From: MGBC114844 sp910585855
GTDB taxonomy: Bacteria > Bacillota > Clostridia > Lachnospirales > Lachnospiraceae
Reading direction: 5' to 3'
Assembly (NCBI GenBank): GCA_965646165.1
Contig: CBFFYP010000067.1
Location: 1-24,747 of the forward strand
DNA: 24,747 nucleotides
A program made the position numbers and the translations under genes. Below, in pieces: positions 1-7,755 of the stretch. Positions within the stretch are counted from its first letter, which is position 1. Every line of letters begins with the position of its first letter. A model generated the notes under the pieces. That model searched no databases. It saw nothing but the letters and a program-made list of their open reading frames with translations, and was not told the DNA's origin.

Positions 1-69
1 TGTTGTGAATTTATTTTTTCTTTTGGAATCCACTATTTTATATGGTTTTTCGTTAAGTTCTCGTCTATG

Positions 70-270
70 GTGTTTAGCCCGGATGATAGGAAAGCAGCTG
101 TCTTATAGCTGATAAAATCCTTCCTCATGCCAATTACATTTCGGCTGAAATGAGGGCGAATTGCGCCCCGGTCTGTCCGGTTGAAGAAAAGAAAAGGCAG
201 AAGTCTTAGAACTTCTTGCTTTTTGGAAACCGGAACAGCAGGCTGCCCACCGTTTTCGAATCTAGCGTCC
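70..270 (-). repeat. P1 repeat copy A, 3' half missing
   Basis: Read on the minus strand, this is the first half of the P1 element. It has the terminus GGACGCTAGA (261-270), a left arm beginning at 265 and matching that of copy C1 with one difference, the AGAAGTTCT helix strand, the segment CCAACCGGACAGACC, the core GGGGCGCAATTCGCCC, and GGGCTAAACAC at the inner end. The similarity stops at about position 70, just where the pairing strand CGCCCC is expected. The U-tract hairpin and the right arm are absent, so the copy cannot form the full fold. The first 70 bases of the window show no clear element sequence and no gene. Confidence 0.8.
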
Positions 271-309
271 TCTAGCGTTCTCTAACGCCCTCTAGTATCC
301 CCCTCTAGA
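261..309. repeat. 10-bp tandem repeat derived from P1 terminus
   Basis: Four contiguous decamers start at 261, 271, 281 and 291 (TCTAGCGTCC, TCTAGCGTTC, TCTAACGCCC, TCTAGTATCC), followed by a partial TCTAG at 304. The first is the terminal decamer of P1 copy A. The fourth contains the stop codon of the adjacent methyltransferase gene (292-294), and the partial unit encodes its last residues. The array therefore bridges the repeat element and the gene end. Confidence 0.85.
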
Positions 310-1707
310 CAACAAACAAACCGTTTCTACCCCAGATGTCTGAGGAAACATATCCACACAGCAAACCCGCTCCACCCTATATCCATATCGCAAAAGCACC
401 GCCAAATCCCGAACTAAACTAGTAGGCTTACAAGATACATAGATCATCTTTTCCGCCTGAATCTCCTTAGCAATCATTTCTAATGCCTTTGGATGCACCC
501 CATCCCGAGGCGGATCTAATACAACCAAATCTGGCTTTTCTTCAATTTTATTTACCACTTTTAATACATCTTCCGCAATAAACTCACAATTAGAAAGTCC
601 ATTGAATACTGCATTTTCTCTTGCTGCCTCCACTGCCTCTTCCACAATTTCTACTCCAATCACCTTTTTTGCAACCGGTGCAAGAACCTGCGCAATCGTA
701 CCCGTTCCGCTGTACAAATCAAAAATTACCTTATCTTTCGTTTCCCCAACATACTGCCGAACCATATCATAAAGCACTTCCGCTCCAAATGAATTTGTCT
801 GAAAAAAAGAAAACGGTCGAATCTTAAATTTTAATCCAAGCAATTCCTCATAAAAATAATCCTGTCCATATAAAATAATTGTTTTATCATTCCGCACTAC
901 ATCCGCCAATGAATCATTTAATGTATGAAGAATCCCTTTGATCTCACCTTCCAGTGAAAGCCCCAGCAACTCCTCTGTCAACAGAGAAAGTTTTAAATCC
1001 TCATACAACCGCTGCTCATTTTCTTTTGTAATTTCTGCGGTTTCGAGTGAAGCACTGCTTACTGTTACTAAATCAATTAAAATCTCTTTTGTCTTTCCTG
1101 CCTTTCGAATCACCAAATGCCGCAAAATACCAGTATGCTGCATTTTTTTATAATAAGGTGTTTTTAATTTTGCAAAATGTTCCCATACACAGCGAAGAAT
1201 CAAATTATAATCCCTATCTGCAATCTGACATTGAAAAACCGTCAATAAATCATAAAAACTCCCCTTTTTATGCATACCCAGTGCCAGTGGACCGTCCTTA
1301 TACTCATCCCCAAAAGAAAACTCCATTTTATTTCGATATCCCCACTGAACTGGGCTTCCCTTGATTCCTTCAAATAAATAAGAAGAGCAGACCTCATCTA
1401 ATAATTTTCGAACCTGTCCTTCTTTTTGCTCTAGCTGAGCCGAATAGGAAAGTGTCTGAAGGCTGCATCCCCCGCACTCCCCAAAATAAGGGCATCTTGG
1501 TTTCTCAGTTTCTGTATCTGCCCTTTCTAATACCTCCAGTAACCGTCCTTCACATTTCCCACTGCGTACTTTCGTAATAGAAGCTTTTACCTTCTGCCCC
1601 AAAATCCCTTCATTCAGCCTTATATTCTCTCCTTCTATCTCTAAAAAAGCCTTATTGGGGAAATCTACTCTTACTATGTAGCCCTCTACAATCTGCCCTT
1701 TTTTCAT
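292..1707 (-). CDS. rlmD: 23S rRNA (uracil-5-)-methyltransferase, RumA/RlmCD family
   Basis: Transfers a methyl group from S-adenosylmethionine to C5 of uridine in 23S rRNA. At 471 aa it has the family's usual length. Residues 1-60 look like the RNA-binding TRAM domain. C72, C78, C81 and C160 fit the four ligands of the [4Fe-4S] cluster. The SAM-binding loop DLYSGTGT is at 330-337, the DPPRDG motif at 398-403, and the catalytic cysteine C426 lies in YVSCKPTS. The ATG at 1707 follows GAGAGG at close spacing. Firmicute members may modify one or both of two uridines (U747, U1939), which the sequence alone cannot decide. The last few residues (RGGY) and the TAG stop lie in a decamer array that grew from a neighbouring repeat, so the C-terminus may have been altered. 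An intrinsic terminator upstream (1757-1788) separates it from the next gene. Confidence 0.93.
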   Translation of the reverse strand: MKKGQIVEGYIVRVDFPNKAFLEIEGENIRLNEGILGQKVKASITKVRSGKCEGRLLEVLERADTETEKPRCPYFGECGGCSLQTLSYSAQLEQKEGQVRKLLDEVCSSYLFEGIKGSPVQWGYRNKMEFSFGDEYKDGPLALGMHKKGSFYDLLTVFQCQIADRDYNLILRCVWEHFAKLKTPYYKKMQHTGILRHLVIRKAGKTKEILIDLVTVSSASLETAEITKENEQRLYEDLKLSLLTEELLGLSLEGEIKGILHTLNDSLADVVRNDKTIILYGQDYFYEELLGLKFKIRPFSFFQTNSFGAEVLYDMVRQYVGETKDKVIFDLYSGTGTIAQVLAPVAKKVIGVEIVEEAVEAARENAVFNGLSNCEFIAEDVLKVVNKIEEKPDLVVLDPPRDGVHPKALEMIAKEIQAEKMIYVSCKPTSLVRDLAVLLRYGYRVERVCCVDMFPQTSGVETVCLLSRGGY

Positions 1708-1756
1708 TTAAACCTCTCTTTCCAATCTTCCTTTTTTCTGCCACCTATACAATATA

Positions 1757-1788
1757 CAGAAAAACAGCGGGTTTACAACAAACCCGCT
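1757..1788 (-). terminator. Intrinsic terminator of the acidic membrane protein gene
   Basis: On the minus strand a perfect 9-bp stem (AGCGGGTTT paired with AAACCCGCT, 5-nt loop) is followed by GTTTTTC. It lies about 45 bp after the stop of the 1831-2229 gene and before the start of the methyltransferase gene. Confidence 0.8.
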
Positions 1789-1830
1789 TTCTCTATGCGC
1801 ACGCCGATGCAGAGGAAATATACAAAAACT

Positions 1831-2229
1831 TTATTCCTTTTCTTCCTCTTTTTTCTCGTCATTTTCAAATTCTTCTTCGATCACTTCTTTTACAATCTTC
1901 TCTACAGCAGCGTCTTCACTTTCTTCTGCCTTCTCTGCTTCTTCTTTCTCTTCCTTTTTTGATTCCTTTGCTTCTTTTGCCTCTTCATCTTCATCATCAA
2001 AAAAGTCATCATCAAAGTCGTCTTCAAAGTCATCTTCAAAATCTTCCAGACAATCCGGTGTCAAATAACGATAAATTGCATAAGCAATTCCTGCTACTGC
2101 AACCACTGCGCCTACAATCCCTAATATTAGACAAATCTTTTTCTTCTTTTCGTCTTTCTCTGTTTTTCCAAGGAATTCATTCACCTTAGCCATGTTAATC
2201 ATCTCTTCCAATTTGTCAAATCTACTCAT
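1831..2229 (-). CDS. Small membrane protein with a highly acidic tail
   Basis: I do not recognise a named family. The 132-aa protein has an N-terminal amphipathic stretch (MSRFDKLEEM...), a lysine-rich patch at about 24-31, and a single membrane helix at about 31-54 rich in G, A and V. Its cytosolic or extracellular tail is extremely acidic: runs of D/E/F at 60-85, then E/K-rich sequence likely to form a charged helix. This build resembles YtxH-like or other small clostridial envelope proteins, but low complexity makes similarity unreliable. A GTG nine bases upstream (2238) is possible, but the ATG at 2229 has AAAGGG at suitable spacing and is preferred. It appears to be a single-gene unit ending at the terminator at 1757-1788. 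Confidence 0.75.
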   Translation of the reverse strand: MSRFDKLEEMINMAKVNEFLGKTEKDEKKKKICLILGIVGAVVAVAGIAYAIYRYLTPDCLEDFEDDFEDDFDDDFFDDEDEEAKEAKESKKEEKEEAEKAEESEDAAVEKIVKEVIEEEFENDEKKEEEKE

Positions 2230-2446
2230 CTTGCACACCCTTTCTTTTTTACCTTATTCTTATTTTATCTCAATACAAAACTGATATCTGCATCGCTGTA
2301 ATCGTTTAACGGAAAAATATAATCTAAAAAAATCCCATTTTTCCTAAGACTTCCGATACAAATTAGTATACTCTGGATTATAACACATTATTCAAATTTT
2401 TGCTACTTTTCTAAAAAAATATTTTTATTCTTTTGTAATATTTTAT

Positions 2447-4639
2447 TTATTCTTTCTTTAGCTGCGCAAAAGAAGCAAACATTTTTTTTACACCAACCTG
2501 TTCAAATCTCACGGTTACTTCAAAGTCCCGCCCCCCAGATACAATTTCCTCTACAACCCCCTTTCCGTATCGCTGATGCCATACCGTATCTCCTGTCTGA
2601 TACTCCAACAGCTCTTTTCTCTCGATTCCAAACTGCTGCTTTGGTCTGTCTGCAAATAAATCTGTTTTTTCTGTCTTTCGCACCATAGGTACAAACTTCT
2701 GAAACAGTGTAAATGAAATTTCTTTTAAAAAACGAGAAGGCAGATAATACTGTGTTTCCCCCCGAAGCATCCTCTGGCTAGCAAAAGAAACCGTAAGGCT
2801 TTTCTTTGCTCGGGTAATTCCTACATAACAAAGCCGCCTTTCTTCCTCTAAATCCATTGGATTTCCAGAAGAAAGACTGATATAACTCGGGAACACTCCT
2901 TCCTCCATTCCGCATAAAAACACCTTTGGAAACTCCAATCCTTTTGCATTGTGCAGTGTCATCAAAGCTACATAATTTTTTGTTTCGTTTAATTCATCAA
3001 TATCTGTCATCAATGCCACTTCCTCTAAAAACTCACCCAGAGAAGGATTCCTTGTCCTTTTTTCATACTCCGCAACTTTACTGATCAATTCATCAATATT
3101 TTGATTTTTTGCTTCGACTTCTTCTTCCTCTCCATCCAATTCCGCCCGATAATGAACCGTTTCAATTACATCCTCTAAAATCGCCTGAAGTGATATCCTG
3201 CCTATATTACTGCGAAACGACTGAATCATTTGAACAAATGCCTCTAACTTTCCCGCTGCACGTTTTAATGTCGAAACCTCTTTTGCCCTGCATAGAGCGT
3301 CAAAAAAACAAATTCCCTGCGAATCAGCAAACTCCTGTACCCGTTCAATCGAAGCCATACCTATACCACGTCTTGGTACATTGATAATCCGCTTTACAGA
3401 AAGATCATCCATACCACTCTCTATCACCGACAGATAAGCCAACAGATCCTTAATCTCCTTACGGGCATAAAAATTAATGCCGCCAAATATTCGATAAGGC
3501 ACATTTTCTCTTATAAACTGTTCCTCTAAAATACGAGATTGCGCATTTGTCCGATAGAGTACTGCACAATCCTTATACTCTAACTCTCCCGCCTGCACCC
3601 GGCTTTGAATCTCATAAACCACACCCTCTGCTTCCTCATATCCATTTTCACACGGCAGCAGACAAATCTTCTCTCCAGCATCCCTTTCTGTCCAAAGCGT
3701 CTTATCCTTACGCCCTTTATTATTTCGTATAACCTGATTTGCCGCCTCTAAAATCGTTTTCGAAGAACGGTAATTCTGCTCTAATTTAATCACTGCTGCC
3801 TTTGGATAACTTTCCTCAAACCCTAAAATATTTTTAATATCTGCTCCACGAAAACGATAGATCGACTGATCATCATCCCCTACCACACAGATATTTTGTC
3901 TTTCCTTGCTCAATAAATAAATCAACCGAAACTGCGCAAAATTCGTATCCTGATATTCATCTACCATAATATACTGAAAACGCTCCTGATACTGTTTCAG
4001 TACATCTGGTTCTTTTTCAAACAATTCCACCGTTTTGCAAAGTAAATCATCAAAATCCAATGCATTATTTTTCTTAAGCTGATCCTGATACTCCTGATAA
4101 GCCATAGCAATCTTTTTGTGATAGATCTCCCCGCCTGTATTCTTTTTATATTCTTCCACAGAAATCATCTGACTTTTTGCCTTAGAAATCGCAGAAAGCA
4201 CCATTCTTTCTTTGATCTCTCTTGTATCAATCTCACATCGTTTACAGACTTCTTTGATCACAGTTCTCTGATCTTCCATATCATAAATAGCAAATTTTGA
4301 CGTAAAACCCAGCCGCTCTATATAACGCCGCAAAATTCGTACACAAGCAGAATGAAACGTACTCACCCAAATACGATTCAGCCCTAAACCAATACTTTGT
4401 TCCTGTTCTGCCTGCTCTAATTTCTCTACCCGATCCCGCATCTCCTGTGCTGCCTTATTTGTAAAAGTAATCGCCAAAATATTCCAAGGATTCACTCCCT
4501 TTTCCTGAACCAAATAAGCAATTCGATGGATCAATACTCGTGTTTTTCCAGAACCGGCACCTGCCAAAATCAAAACCGGTCCTTCTGTCTGAAAAACAGC
4601 TTCCTTCTGCTTTTCATTTAAACTGTCATAACTATTCAT
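2447..4639 (-). CDS. pcrA: ATP-dependent DNA helicase PcrA (UvrD/Rep family)
   Basis: Superfamily 1A 3'-5' DNA helicase acting in repair, rolling-circle replication and removal of RNA polymerase from DNA. At 730 aa it has the usual PcrA length. Visible motifs: Q motif LNEKQKEAV (7-15), Walker A AGAGSGKT (26-33), Walker B DEYQD (227-231), motif III GDDDQSIYRFRGA (254-266), motif IV QNYRSSK, motif V TLHNAKGLEF and motif VI CYVGITRAK. The end of the protein (GDTVWHQRYGKGVV onward) is the Tudor-like tail that contacts RNA polymerase. The frame stays open upstream to a TTG at 4711, but that region overlaps the preceding gene. The ATG at 4639 lies two bases after its stop and is the likely start. 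Its ribosome site is weak, suggesting translational coupling to the SPFH gene. Confidence 0.95.
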   Translation of the reverse strand: MNSYDSLNEKQKEAVFQTEGPVLILAGAGSGKTRVLIHRIAYLVQEKGVNPWNILAITFTNKAAQEMRDRVEKLEQAEQEQSIGLGLNRIWVSTFHSACVRILRRYIERLGFTSKFAIYDMEDQRTVIKEVCKRCEIDTREIKERMVLSAISKAKSQMISVEEYKKNTGGEIYHKKIAMAYQEYQDQLKKNNALDFDDLLCKTVELFEKEPDVLKQYQERFQYIMVDEYQDTNFAQFRLIYLLSKERQNICVVGDDDQSIYRFRGADIKNILGFEESYPKAAVIKLEQNYRSSKTILEAANQVIRNNKGRKDKTLWTERDAGEKICLLPCENGYEEAEGVVYEIQSRVQAGELEYKDCAVLYRTNAQSRILEEQFIRENVPYRIFGGINFYARKEIKDLLAYLSVIESGMDDLSVKRIINVPRRGIGMASIERVQEFADSQGICFFDALCRAKEVSTLKRAAGKLEAFVQMIQSFRSNIGRISLQAILEDVIETVHYRAELDGEEEEVEAKNQNIDELISKVAEYEKRTRNPSLGEFLEEVALMTDIDELNETKNYVALMTLHNAKGLEFPKVFLCGMEEGVFPSYISLSSGNPMDLEEERRLCYVGITRAKKSLTVSFASQRMLRGETQYYLPSRFLKEISFTLFQKFVPMVRKTEKTDLFADRPKQQFGIERKELLEYQTGDTVWHQRYGKGVVEEIVSGGRDFEVTVRFEQVGVKKMFASFAQLKKE

Positions 4640-4641
4640 TT

Positions 4642-5628
4642 TTACACCAACTTTGTTCCACAATTTGAACAGAAATTTCCGCCACCTGTCTTTGTCCCGC
4701 AGTTCGGACAAAAATTCGGCTTATTCCCTGTCCCCTGAACTGGCATAGCCTGTCCCTGTGTTCCTGTCATTCCTCCCATAGTCTGTGCCATCTGATTTGC
4801 CATAGCCATTCCCATCTGCATCCCTGCCATAGCCTGTGCCATATCCGCTGCCGAACCGCCTGCTCCTTTTCCACTCGCCATAGAATCAATAACCGTCATC
4901 CTTTGATAACGATCTAAATCACCCATCATACTCTGAGAAGCTGCCTTCTTTATCATCTTCTGTACTTCTTCTGGATAACTAATATTTTGGAAACTAAAAT
5001 CTGTAATAAGAATCCCGATTTTCTCCATCTCCAAATTTAAATCTTCACAAATTCCTGCCGAAATCATATCTGCATTGACCATTAAATTGCTTAAATTCTT
5101 CCCTTCTTTTACAATCCATTTCATCAAAAGCTGATCTAATTTCGAAACTACCCGTTCCTTTACATCCAATGTAGTATACTCTCTTTTAATTCCAGCTACT
5201 TTATTAATCATTGCCTCATAATCATCAATTTTAAAACTAAATGTTCCAAAAGCCCGAACCGGAAGACCTCCCGGCAAATTCAAACCTTCTGCCGGAATAT
5301 TAATCTCACTCTTTGTTCCCCACTTCTCCGTAAACTCCTTTGTATTAATAAACAAAACTTCCGCCCGAAGCCCACTGTTAAATCCAAACTTAAACCCCTT
5401 TAAAGTCGATAAAAAAGGAATAATATCATTTTCAATATCAAAACTTCCCTCTTCATCACGAACGCCCTCTACTTTTCCATTATATAAAAAAATCGCATTC
5501 TGCCCCGGACGAACAATTAAACGGCTTCCTCTTTTAATCTCATTATTATCCCATTTCCAGAATAAAACATTGTCCCGACTTTCATTCCATTCCACAACAT
5601 TTGCGAACTCTTTTCCAAAAAGACCCAT
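4642..5628 (-). CDS. SPFH/band-7 domain protein with C-terminal zinc ribbon (YdjI-like)
   Basis: This 328-aa protein has an SPFH (prohibitin/flotillin-like) domain over about residues 25-230. A methionine/alanine/glycine-rich low-complexity linker follows (about 255-300), then a zinc ribbon with C307, C310, C320 and C323 in paired CPNCGT and CSNCGT knuckles. There is no signal peptide or obvious membrane helix. This domain order matches the group often annotated as 'virion core protein' homologues, which includes B. subtilis YdjI, a membrane-stress factor linked to PspA and LiaH responses. Function here is inferred from that family. The start has a strong AGGAGGG site. A promoter at 5698-5726 drives it, and pcrA follows two bases after the stop, so the two are probably co-transcribed. 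No pspA gene is visible nearby. Confidence 0.88.
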   Translation of the reverse strand: MGLFGKEFANVVEWNESRDNVLFWKWDNNEIKRGSRLIVRPGQNAIFLYNGKVEGVRDEEGSFDIENDIIPFLSTLKGFKFGFNSGLRAEVLFINTKEFTEKWGTKSEINIPAEGLNLPGGLPVRAFGTFSFKIDDYEAMINKVAGIKREYTTLDVKERVVSKLDQLLMKWIVKEGKNLSNLMVNADMISAGICEDLNLEMEKIGILITDFSFQNISYPEEVQKMIKKAASQSMMGDLDRYQRMTVIDSMASGKGAGGSAADMAQAMAGMQMGMAMANQMAQTMGGMTGTQGQAMPVQGTGNKPNFCPNCGTKTGGGNFCSNCGTKLV

Positions 5629-5697
5629 AAAATAATCCCTCCTACTTTCTAGTACTAATAATTCACCCTAATGCTAACCCTATTACAATCTTTTACC

Positions 5698-5726
5698 AGT
5701 ATAATACATTTTTGTCCCGCTGTCAC
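5698..5726 (-). promoter_or_regulatory. Sigma-A-type promoter of the SPFH-pcrA unit
   Basis: Minus strand: -35 GTGACA (5721-5726), 17-nt spacer, -10 TATACT (5698-5703). Each hexamer matches consensus at five of six positions. The leader would be about 65 nt. Confidence 0.65.
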
Positions 5727-5833
5727 TAAATTTTTACGTCAGTTTATAACTTTTTAATAAAGGATGCAGACTTCCCTTCGAATTTCTGCGTTTCCTTTCC
5801 TAAAACAATTTCTTTAAAAATTCATCCCAATGA

Positions 5834-6180
5834 GGACGCCAGATTCGAAAATGGTGAACCGCCTGCTGTTCCACGTTTCCAAAAAGTAAGAAGTTCTAAG
5901 ACTTCTGCAGTTTCATGCATCCAACCGGACAGACCGGAGCGCAATTCGCCTGCATGGCAACCAAAACGAAACAGACATCCCAAACAATACCACCTGCCAC
6001 AAAACAATCGCTTCCCAAAACAAATGCAGGCTAAACACGCTCCTTTTTTTTCACACACTGCATGAAAGCAGTATGTGAAAAAAATCTTATGTTCCAAAGC
6101 AGAAGTCAAGAACTTCTAACTTTTCTCCAAAGTCACTGCAGGCGGTTCACCATTTTCGAATCTAGCTGTTTCTCAACCCC
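5834..6180 (+). repeat. P1 repeat copy B1, full length, subfamily I
   Basis: Full copy of about 347 bp in the long intergenic region between the SPFH gene and the DUF1836 gene. It starts GGACGCCAGA (5834-5843). The outer arms 5841-5866 and 6138-6163 are perfect 26-bp complements. A second helix pairs AGAAGTTCT plus ACTTCTGC (5889 onward) with GCAGAAGT plus AGAACTTCT (about 6099 onward). The core pairs GGAGCG (5936-5941) with CGCTCC (6038-6043) and GCCTGCAT (5948-5955) with ATGCAGGC (6024-6031), with CAATTC and TAAACA as the internal loop. A hairpin flanked by T and A runs follows at 6044-6084. I find no protein evidence in it. Its core and hairpin stems differ from those of copy D by paired changes. 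Confidence 0.9.
6044..6084. terminator. U-tract hairpin inside P1 copy B1
   Basis: A run of eight T, then TCACA-C-ACTGC, loop ATGAAA, GCAGT-A-TGTGA and seven A. The symmetric T and A runs make it a possible bidirectional terminator. The stem sequence differs from that of other copies while staying paired. Confidence 0.5.
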
Positions 6181-6220
6181 GAAACAAAAAACAAAACAAT
6201 AAGCATACGTTCTGACACTA

Positions 6221-6559
6221 TCCAACCAACAGCGAGAGGCGGGTTGCTCCTGTTCTTTGCTTGCGACTTCGGAGAACGGTTAGAAAGTCTTGGGCTTCTG
6301 TGGAAACACCTAGAATTTTTTGCATATCCTGCTTCCATGCAGGGTATGCAAAAAAAGGGGCGTGTTTAGCCCGGAGAATAGGGAAGAGGATGTTTTATGG
6401 CTGATAAAATCTTCCTTACACCAATCACGTTTCGGTTGTTATGAGGGCGAATTGCGCCCCGGTTCGTCCGGTTGGATGAATATAAATCAGAAGCCCTAGA
6501 CTTTCTTACCGTTTGGAACGGAACAGGCAAAGGACAGGAGCAACCCGACTCTGGCGTCC
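6221..6559 (-). repeat. P1 repeat copy B2, full length, subfamily II
   Basis: Lies about 40 bp after copy B1 in the opposite orientation, so both outer ends of the pair carry GGACGCCAGA (5834-5843 and, reversed, 6550-6559). Arms 6235-6260 and 6527-6552 pair at 24 of 26 positions. On the minus strand the core GGGGCG-CAATTC-GCCC and GGGC-TAAACA-CGCCCC is conserved, and the U-tract hairpin uses GCATA-C-CCTGC. The arm sequence is unrelated to that of subfamily I, although the adjacent decamer and the core are shared. Confidence 0.88.
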
Positions 6560-6595
6560 GGTGAAAGCAAACTACCTCTAACATTCGGTGAAAGC
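6549..6595. repeat. Degenerate direct repeat at the terminus of P1 copy B2
   Basis: CTCTGGCGTCCGGTGAAAGC (6549-6568) recurs as CTCTAACATTCGGTGAAAGC (6576-6595), 16 of 20 identical. The repeated part spans the P1 terminus and its immediate flank. Copy C2 has the same flank (CGGTGAAAGC) only once. Confidence 0.7.
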
Positions 6596-6642
6596 GTATC
6601 CTATCTCCAAAAGCCTAGTATAAAGAAAATCCATTTTTTACC

Positions 6643-6671
6643 TTGCGAATTTACTGCAAATATTATATAAT
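6643..6671 (+). promoter_or_regulatory. Sigma-A-type promoter of the DUF1836 gene
   Basis: -35 TTGCGA (6643-6648), 17-nt spacer, consensus -10 TATAAT (6666-6671). The start codon is 21 bp further on, after AGAGGTGAT, so the leader is very short. Confidence 0.75.
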
Positions 6672-6691
6672 ACAACAAGAGGTGATCTGTT

Positions 6692-7303
6692 ATGACAAAC
6701 AAAGAAATTATAGCATCTATAATCGATAAACTAGACTACATTGACCCGGAAACGATTCCAAATATAGACTTATATATGGATCAGGTGACAACATTTATGG
6801 ATTCTAACCTCCAAAATTCCAAACGCCGATCCCAAGATAAAGTCCTAACGAAAACCATGATCAATAATTATGCAAAAAACGATCTGCTTCCACCTCCGGT
6901 CAAGAAAAAATACTCTAAAGACCATATATTGATGCTTATTTTTATATACTATTTAAAAAATGTTCTTTCTATCAATGATATAAGAACACTATTAAATCCG
7001 CTTTCTGAAAAATATTTTGCTTCTCATTCTTCTAGTCTTTCCTTGGAAGATATCTATCAAAACATCTTCCATCTAGAAAGTGAACAATTCAATTCTTTAG
7101 TCAAAGATGTCCTAAAAAAATTTGATCGTTCCAAAAATATGTACCAAGAAGAATCAGAAGAAGATCAAGAATTTTTGCAGACATTATCTTTTGTCAGTAT
7201 GTTAAGTTTTGATGTCTATATCAAAAAACAAATGATTGAACGAATCATAGACGAAATGAATACGAAAAGTCAAAATCCAGATTCAAAGAAAAAAACAACT
7301 TAA
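6692..7303 (+). CDS. DUF1836 family protein, probable MerR-like DNA-binding regulator
   Basis: Protein of 203 aa that I place in DUF1836, a Firmicutes family of unknown function. Residues 45-105 (TKTMINNYAKNDLLPPPVKKKYSKDHI...) resemble a winged-helix segment of MerR type: a helix with 'INNYAKNDLLPPP', then 'YSKDHILMLIFIYYLKNVLSINDIRTLL'. This suggests DNA binding, but the role is inferred. The C-terminal half is helical and acidic at 150-162 (QEESEEDQE). The start is set by AGAGGTGAT seven bases before the ATG. It is transcribed alone from its own promoter and ends at a terminator. Upstream lies the B1/B2 repeat pair. Confidence 0.85.
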   Translation: MTNKEIIASIIDKLDYIDPETIPNIDLYMDQVTTFMDSNLQNSKRRSQDKVLTKTMINNYAKNDLLPPPVKKKYSKDHILMLIFIYYLKNVLSINDIRTLLNPLSEKYFASHSSSLSLEDIYQNIFHLESEQFNSLVKDVLKKFDRSKNMYQEESEEDQEFLQTLSFVSMLSFDVYIKKQMIERIIDEMNTKSQNPDSKKKTT

Positions 7304-7310
7304 CTATATA

Positions 7311-7353
7311 GGCTGATACAGAAAGCAACTGCATCAGCCCATTTTTATTTTTT
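7311..7353 (+). terminator. Intrinsic terminator of the DUF1836 gene
   Basis: GGCTGAT (7311-7317) pairs with ATCAGCC (7333-7339) with inner CAG/CTG pairing, followed by a T-rich run. It lies between two convergent genes; the minus side has only A-rich context. Confidence 0.85.
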
Positions 7354-7648
7354 ATTCTTTTTTTTGCTCTACCCGATTAAATACCATATCATATCCATCA
7401 TTTCCATAGTTAAGGGATCGGTTCACCCGACTAATCGTTGCCGTAGATGCACCTGTCTTCTCTGCTATCTCCTGATAAGTATTATGATTGCGAAGCATTT
7501 TAGCTACTTCATACCTCTGAGAAAGCGAAAGCAATTCATTTACTGTACAGATATCCTCAAAAAACAAATAACATTCTTCTGAATCTTTCAAACTCAATAT
7601 TGCTTCAAATAAATGATCTACTGCCTCTGTTCGTATATTCTTACTCAT
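7352..7648 (-). CDS. YerC/YecD-type TrpR-related regulator
   Basis: A 98-aa protein of the TrpR-like YerC/YecD family of Firmicutes. The helix-turn-helix is at about 57-79 (TYQEIAEKTGASTATISRV), and the N-terminal helices form the dimer core typical of Trp repressor folds. The family's ligand and targets are not established, and no amino-acid biosynthesis operon is adjacent, so no target can be named. Two upstream purine tracts (AGGAGG, then AAAGGA six bases before the ATG) support the start at 7648. It follows the PHP-domain gene in the same orientation after about 107 bp and may be read from its own promoter. The stop lies within the T-run side of the convergent terminator. Confidence 0.88.
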   Translation of the reverse strand: MSKNIRTEAVDHLFEAILSLKDSEECYLFFEDICTVNELLSLSQRYEVAKMLRNHNTYQEIAEKTGASTATISRVNRSLNYGNDGYDMVFNRVEQKKE

Positions 7649-7755
7649 AGATGATCCTTTTCCTCCTAAATAAGCATATTTCTACCTGATATCATTTGAA
7701 TCAACCAACTCTGTAAACAGTCCTATAAATACTGATATTTTAACATACTAAAGTC

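Noticed and set aside
4640..4711. Upstream extension of pcrA to a TTG at 4711
   Set aside because: It would overlap the SPFH zinc-ribbon codons, and the added residues do not resemble PcrA N-termini; the ATG at 4639 fits the family.
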